Positions 21,601-24,890 of a DNA stretch of 24,890 bases are shown here, in pieces. The position numbers and the translations under genes are program-made. Within the stretch, counting starts at the first letter, position 1. Every line of letters begins with the position of its first letter. The notes below the pieces were generated by a model. It did not search any database. It worked only from the letters and a program-made list of their open reading frames with translations, and was not told the DNA's origin. The DNA lies in NCBI GenBank assembly GCA_022452125.1, contig JAKURJ010000010.1:1-24890 (forward strand), written 5' to 3'. This DNA comes from Candidatus Poseidoniaceae archaeon. Lineage in GTDB: Archaea; Thermoplasmatota; Poseidoniia; Poseidoniales; Poseidoniaceae.

Positions 21601-22242
21601 TCAACCCATCAGGGATATTATGTCGTCTGTCATAGCAGGTGTTGAATTATTCTCCTGCGTGAGTACAGAATCTCTCATATTGATGTGTTGTCGAGGCTCC
21701 AGAGCTAATTTTTCTAGAACCACAGAAAGAACCTCTTGCACTCTGGCTGTTTGCTCACCTTGAGAGATAATCATTCTTTCAAGTGATTCAAGTGTTTCGA
21801 AGGATCGGTCAGTGGATACTTCAAGAGCGGTCTTTTGTGCCTCCATCGCCTCCTCTTGGCGAGCTAGTAACTCCCTGGCAGCAGGGCTACCTATCGCATC
21901 TCTGCGGTGTAATTCGTCTAGGGCTTCTCTAAGATCTTTGGTGGTGATATCAAGGGCCCTTTTCATATCGGTTATTTGTCCGATTGCAATATTTAGTTCG
22001 GATTGTAGTGATGTTGCTTTGTGACGTAGGTGGCTTCTTGCACTCGCCTGAATCATTGATTCTGACATAAACGCTGCAAAAACTCCAACTCCAATCGCTA
22101 CATGTGGTTTAACCTCTAAGATAACCATCATCCACCACGCTGAAACACCAATGATTGTTGATCGTATTAGGCCCATCAGAATTAGATACGACTCCGGTAT
22201 ATATTGAACCGAAGTAGGGTGTCCTTGGGCTCCCACACTCAT
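21601..22242 (-). CDS. Membrane-anchored coiled-coil protein with DSV tail, unknown
   Basis: The 213-residue protein has two TM segments at about 17-42 and 46-63. A long helical, probably coiled-coil region follows (about 66-180), with heptad-like spacing in SLQSELNIAIGQITDMKRAL and LESLERMIISQGEQTARVQE. The C-terminus includes INMRDSVLTQEN. The layout suggests a membrane-tethered cytoplasmic rod or oligomerisation arm. Its ATG overlaps the stop of the wHTH gene upstream (ATGA), so they are coupled. No known family is recognised; RmuC-like or LapA-like membrane coiled-coil proteins are distant possibilities that I cannot support. Confidence 0.72.
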   Translation of the reverse strand: MSVGAQGHPTSVQYIPESYLILMGLIRSTIIGVSAWWMMVILEVKPHVAIGVGVFAAFMSESMIQASARSHLRHKATSLQSELNIAIGQITDMKRALDITTKDLREALDELHRRDAIGSPAARELLARQEEAMEAQKTALEVSTDRSFETLESLERMIISQGEQTARVQEVLSVVLEKLALEPRQHINMRDSVLTQENNSTPAMTDDIISLMG

Positions 22243-22853
22243 TCGTCAGGAATGAAGCAATCATCATCGATTTCATGAATCTGACTTGTAATCAACAAGT
22301 GGTCCAAGGCTTCGTCACATTCTTCCTGTGAAATTCCGTTTTCGAGAAGCGGAGAAAACAGGTCTTCTAAATCAATCCAACTTGCGCCTTTCCCCACCTT
22401 TTCTTGAGCAACAATCAACATCATTTGGGCTGTTACTGCAAGCAATGGATCGTCACAGCCATCGTTTGGAAGCAGATTGATGAAAGTACCAGCAGGGTGT
22501 GGCTCTTCATCAGTGATATCTTCTATTCTATTTGTGAGATGTTTCAAAGGTAAGGGAATGTCAAAGCAATCGAAGAGATTGGTTTGTCCTTTAGGTACTT
22601 CTCGAATATCTTCTGGTGCTAATCTTTTGGCAAGGGATTCAAGTCTGTAAATACGTTGCTCGAGTTGTTTTCTCTCCCGCTCAATATCCAATTCAATTAG
22701 TGCTAAATCTTCGTTTGCCTTTTGGATCAGCCAATCCTCAATTTCGAAGTTTGGGTCAATTCCAATCATCGTGTCAACAAGACGTTTGACAGCAACCGGC
22801 ATTTGGTCCAAACGCAATCTTCTCTCAGATTTATCGCGACTGTCCTCAGCCAT
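22239..22853 (-). CDS. Coiled-coil protein with C-terminal winged-helix-like domain and PCNA-binding-like motif, unknown
   Basis: From the ATG at 22853 the protein has 204 residues and no TM. Residues 40-78 form a charged helix with coiled-coil spacing (LDIERERKQLEQRIYRLESL). Residues 90-97, QTNLFDCF, resemble a PCNA-interacting peptide. The last 65 residues look like a winged helix: a helix (AVTAQMMLIVAQEKV), then NGISQEECDEALDHLLITSQ, then a strand pair (IHEIDDDCFIP), much as in MCM or RPA C-terminal wings. DNA or protein binding is inference. GAGG lies eight bases before this ATG and a TATA-like CTATACTG is centred near 22892; longer starts at 22880 and 22991 lack such support. It is the first gene of a six-gene run. 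Confidence 0.7.
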   Translation of the reverse strand: MAEDSRDKSERRLRLDQMPVAVKRLVDTMIGIDPNFEIEDWLIQKANEDLALIELDIERERKQLEQRIYRLESLAKRLAPEDIREVPKGQTNLFDCFDIPLPLKHLTNRIEDITDEEPHPAGTFINLLPNDGCDDPLLAVTAQMMLIVAQEKVGKGASWIDLEDLFSPLLENGISQEECDEALDHLLITSQIHEIDDDCFIPDE

Positions 22854-22885
22854 GCTATTAGCCTCATTGTGGCGCTCCATAAAGG

Positions 22886-22898
22886 TACAGTATAGCTC
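22886..22898 (-). promoter_or_regulatory. Putative promoter of the six-gene run
   Basis: On the minus strand GAGCTATACTGTA carries a TATA-like core centred near 22892, which predicts transcription from about 22867 and a leader of about 14 bases that includes the GAGG before the ATG at 22853. Confidence 0.35.
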
Positions 22899-23006
22899 TG
22901 TAGGTTCACTTCTATTGGAATAGTGTATCACTGCGCGCTTGTAATGGCTAATTTCGCACTCCAATGGACAACAGCCTCTCCAAATCGGCAACTTTCCTCG
23001 GGCGCG

Positions 23007-23018
23007 CGTTCATTTAGG
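23007..23018 (+). promoter_or_regulatory. Putative promoter of the dehydrogenase gene, probably leaderless
   Basis: CGTTCATTTAGG has a TTTA-type TATA core centred about 25 bases before the ATG at 23038. Transcription would start at the initiation codon. No ribosome site is visible just before that ATG, which fits. Confidence 0.35.
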
Positions 23019-23037
23019 TGCTCCTTTTGCCGTGGGT

Positions 23038-24219
23038 ATGAGCGACCACCGCATCGCGATTTTGCCCGGCGACGGAACAGGCAGGGAAGTTGCAATCGAA
23101 GCGATGCGGATTCTAGATACCGTGCAAGCTCATACAAACCACGGCTTTGAACAAGTTACAATCCCATGTGGTGGCCAGCATTACAAAGAAACAGGTGAAG
23201 AATGGGCAGAAGGTTCATTCGAGTTTTGCCGAGATGAAGCTGATGCAATTTTCTTGGGAGCAATCGGACACCCAGGCGCTAGATTGCCAAATGGCGATTT
23301 GGCTGGTGGCTCGGTAATTTTGGGAATGAGAGCAGGCCTAGATTTGTACGCCAACGTTAGACCAATCAAATTGTATGAAGGCGTTCCGCACAAAGTACAC
23401 GGGAAGTTCACACAAATTTGGGAGCCGGGCATGGTGGACATGACAGTCTTGCGAGAAAATACTGAAGGGTTGTACCATTCACTGCTTCGCCGTAGTGCAG
23501 ATAGAGCACTTGGTCGAGAAGAATACACTCCTCCGGAGATGACATTCCCAGGTCTTGAAGGAGAAGTTGCATACGACCCTAGGCCGATTTCATCCAAGGG
23601 CACAGAACGCTTGGTTAGAATGGGTTTTGAAATCGCCCAAACTAGAAATGGTGCGCCAAGTGACGGAGTTAGTCGTGTATCTTGTATCGATAAGAGCAAC
23701 GTCACAAGAGGCTGCCAATTATTCCGCAGGGTCTTCGACAATGTGGCAACATCGTACCCATCCATTGGGACCGACCATGGCTACATTGACGCCTTTATGC
23801 AATGGTTAACCAGAACTCCTGAATATTACGATGTAGTTGTACTTTCGAATATGTTTGGAGATATAGCCACTGATTTAGGAGCAGTTTTGCAAGGTGGAAT
23901 GGGCATGGCTGCATCAGGTAATGTTGGTGACAATCATGCATTCTTTGAACCGGTCCATGGAAGCGCTCCGAAGCATGCAGGTCAGAACAAAGTGAATCCT
24001 ATCGCAAGTATCAATTCAATTCAGATGATGCTAGACTGGCTCGGCCGTAGGAATGGAGACGAAGGCTTAGTGCAAGTAGCCCAATTAATTGATGACAGTG
24101 TTGCTGAGCACCTTAGAGATGGCAAATCTTTGACCTATGATCTAGGCGGAACAGCCACTTGTAGTAGTGTTGGTGAATCCATTAGTAGCATATTGGCAAC
24201 CAAGTTGCAAGAGATTTGA
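23038..24219 (+). CDS. Isocitrate/isopropylmalate dehydrogenase family enzyme
   Basis: The enzyme oxidatively decarboxylates a 2-hydroxy acid of the isocitrate/3-isopropylmalate/homoisocitrate type. Using numbering from a GTG two codons upstream, it has ILPGDGTGREV (10-20), GLDLYANVRPIKLYEG (102-117), LRENTEGLY (140-148), the lysine-containing CIDKSNVT (218-225), SNMFGDIATDLGA (272-284) and EPVHGSAPKHAGQNKVNP (306-323). RENTEG is usual for isocitrate, homoisocitrate and many archaeal isopropylmalate enzymes. The cofactor loop has Lys314, His315 and Val321, which line up with the NADP-specific Lys, Tyr and Val of E. coli isocitrate dehydrogenase. The isocitrate-contacting Asn after Ser94 is replaced, so the substrate is uncertain. 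The ATG at 23038 is preferred over the GTG at 23032. Length (393) is normal. Confidence 0.9.
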   Translation: MSDHRIAILPGDGTGREVAIEAMRILDTVQAHTNHGFEQVTIPCGGQHYKETGEEWAEGSFEFCRDEADAIFLGAIGHPGARLPNGDLAGGSVILGMRAGLDLYANVRPIKLYEGVPHKVHGKFTQIWEPGMVDMTVLRENTEGLYHSLLRRSADRALGREEYTPPEMTFPGLEGEVAYDPRPISSKGTERLVRMGFEIAQTRNGAPSDGVSRVSCIDKSNVTRGCQLFRRVFDNVATSYPSIGTDHGYIDAFMQWLTRTPEYYDVVVLSNMFGDIATDLGAVLQGGMGMAASGNVGDNHAFFEPVHGSAPKHAGQNKVNPIASINSIQMMLDWLGRRNGDEGLVQVAQLIDDSVAEHLRDGKSLTYDLGGTATCSSVGESISSILATKLQEI

Positions 24220-24220
24220 T

Positions 24221-24890
24221 TCACACGAATCTGTTTGCCATCGAAGATGTGATGTGGTTTAACGCCGCTTGCAACGCTTGATTGTTATTCCACTCAGTAG
24301 GCTCTGGCCTTTGAGGAATCATTTGAATTAGATTTTTCGCGACTCTAGTTACTTCGTCAACAATGCCTACTGTGCCTCCTCTTGATGAGCGAGACAGGGG
24401 ATTGAGGTCGATTACTAGAACCTCTTTACCCATTGCCACTAGAGCCTCACATCTATCGCCATCTTCTAATGGAACAAGAATTGTATCTGCTTCGAATATT
24501 CCGTTACTTTGGCAAGCACCTCTAGGCCCTTCAAGTCCTTCGATTCTCGCATCAGGAACTCCGCCAAGAATTTCAACGTCCAATCCCAATTTCACATTAA
24601 GCATTTTCAGGTGCCCTAATAGCGCACCCATTCTTTCAGGAGTACGGTAGAAGATGTTGATCTCAACAGGGCAATTTAACTGGCTAGCAATGGTCAAGAA
24701 CTCTTGGCCTGCGAGCGCAATAGAATTTCCATTCAATGATAACACGGGCTTTCTAGCACGGGCTAATCTAGCAGCGGCTTCTCTAGTGGCTTCTCTAGCC
24801 GAAGGTATGGTTTGCTCACCGAGAAGATAGTCGAAAGCTTCTCCTCTGCCATGAGCAATCATTGCAGAATCTGCGAGCATACCTTTTGCT
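24221..24890 (-). CDS. 4-phosphopantoate--beta-alanine ligase, archaeal CoA pathway (partial, 5' end beyond right edge)
   Basis: This archaeal enzyme joins 4-phosphopantoate and beta-alanine with ATP to give 4'-phosphopantothenate on the way to coenzyme A. The visible 222 residues contain the family blocks MIAHGRGEAFDYLLGE, VLSLNGNSIALAG, EINIFYRTPERM, ILVPLEDGDRCEALVAMGK and VIDLNPLSRSSRGGTVGIVD. The frame stays open to the right edge, where the residues before the first ATG (AKG) still match the family's KG-x-x-A segment. The ATG at 24880 is therefore internal, and perhaps 30-40 N-terminal residues are missing. The stop lies one base from that of the convergent dehydrogenase gene. Confidence 0.92.
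   Translation of the reverse strand, partial: AKGMLADSAMIAHGRGEAFDYLLGEQTIPSAREATREAAARLARARKPVLSLNGNSIALAGQEFLTIASQLNCPVEINIFYRTPERMGALLGHLKMLNVKLGLDVEILGGVPDARIEGLEGPRGACQSNGIFEADTILVPLEDGDRCEALVAMGKEVLVIDLNPLSRSSRGGTVGIVDEVTRVAKNLIQMIPQRPEPTEWNNNQALQAALNHITSSMANRFV

Noticed and set aside
22854..22991. N-terminal extension of the winged-helix protein gene to 22991
   Set aside because: The extension covers the predicted promoter and the divergent promoter area. The ATG at 22853 has GAGG at eight bases, while the earlier start candidates do not have comparable support.
1..24890. Search for CRISPR arrays, insertion sequences, toxin-antitoxin or defence genes
   Set aside because: No regularly spaced identical repeats, transposase, integrase, nuclease-methylase or toxin-antitoxin pairs were recognised. 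The repeats at 1-1982 are diverged coding repeats.

Overview
The window looks like a chromosomal segment of a mesophilic archaeon. It carries TFB, both subunits of DNA topoisomerase VI, an archaeal-type 4-phosphopantoate--beta-alanine ligase (partial), a THEP1-like NTPase and TATA-type promoters, one of which points to leaderless transcription. The compact layout (stop/start overlaps, touching convergent genes), moderate GC, and many secreted or membrane proteins with acidic tails suggest a marine Thermoplasmatota lineage such as Marine Group II (Poseidoniales). That placement is inference; the archaeal assignment is firm. No rRNA, intact tRNA, CRISPR array, insertion sequence or phage module was seen.

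Layout. (1) 1-1982, minus: a secreted protein of at least twelve ~47-residue repeats (beta-propeller-like), cut by the left edge. (2) 2032-8870, minus: an aconitase-superfamily gene, a VTT/TVP38 membrane protein, top6B, top6A and an unknown two-TM protein. (3) 8871-9186: a 316-bp divergent promoter region. (4) 9187-13710, plus: tfb flanked by two perfect hairpins, a HEAT-like protein and a large surface protein with FN3-like domains. (5) 13711-18579: a small four-TM protein (minus), a GalU-like nucleotidyltransferase (plus), then RNase HI, gcvH, two small membrane proteins, a THEP1-type NTPase and two tandem TerB-like proteins (minus). (6) 18660-18980, plus: glutaredoxin. (7) 18949-22853, minus: a tightly packed six-gene run (coiled-coil/winged-helix protein, membrane coiled-coil protein, two-TM protein, RmlA-like nucleotidyltransferase, short UDP-glucose-dehydrogenase-like protein, GtrA-like protein). 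(8) 23038-24219, plus: an isocitrate/isopropylmalate dehydrogenase family enzyme, convergent with the partial CoA-pathway ligase at the right edge.

Functional links. The GalU-like enzyme could supply UDP-glucose to the dehydrogenase-like protein, and the RmlA-like and GtrA-like proteins fit the same cell-surface glycan theme. The aconitase-family and dehydrogenase-family enzymes act on related tricarboxylic/branched-chain acids but sit 14 kb apart. Topo VI, TFB and RNase HI are information-processing genes.

The most notable signals are: the six-gene run joining a predicted DNA-binding protein to membrane and sugar-nucleotide proteins; PCNA-binding-like peptides in that protein and at the Top6B C-terminus; poly-glutamate C-termini on four unrelated membrane proteins; a swivel-first single-chain aconitase-family enzyme; a dehydrogenase lacking its UDP-binding domain; and the hairpins flanking tfb. 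Nothing here is a clear defence system or mobile element.
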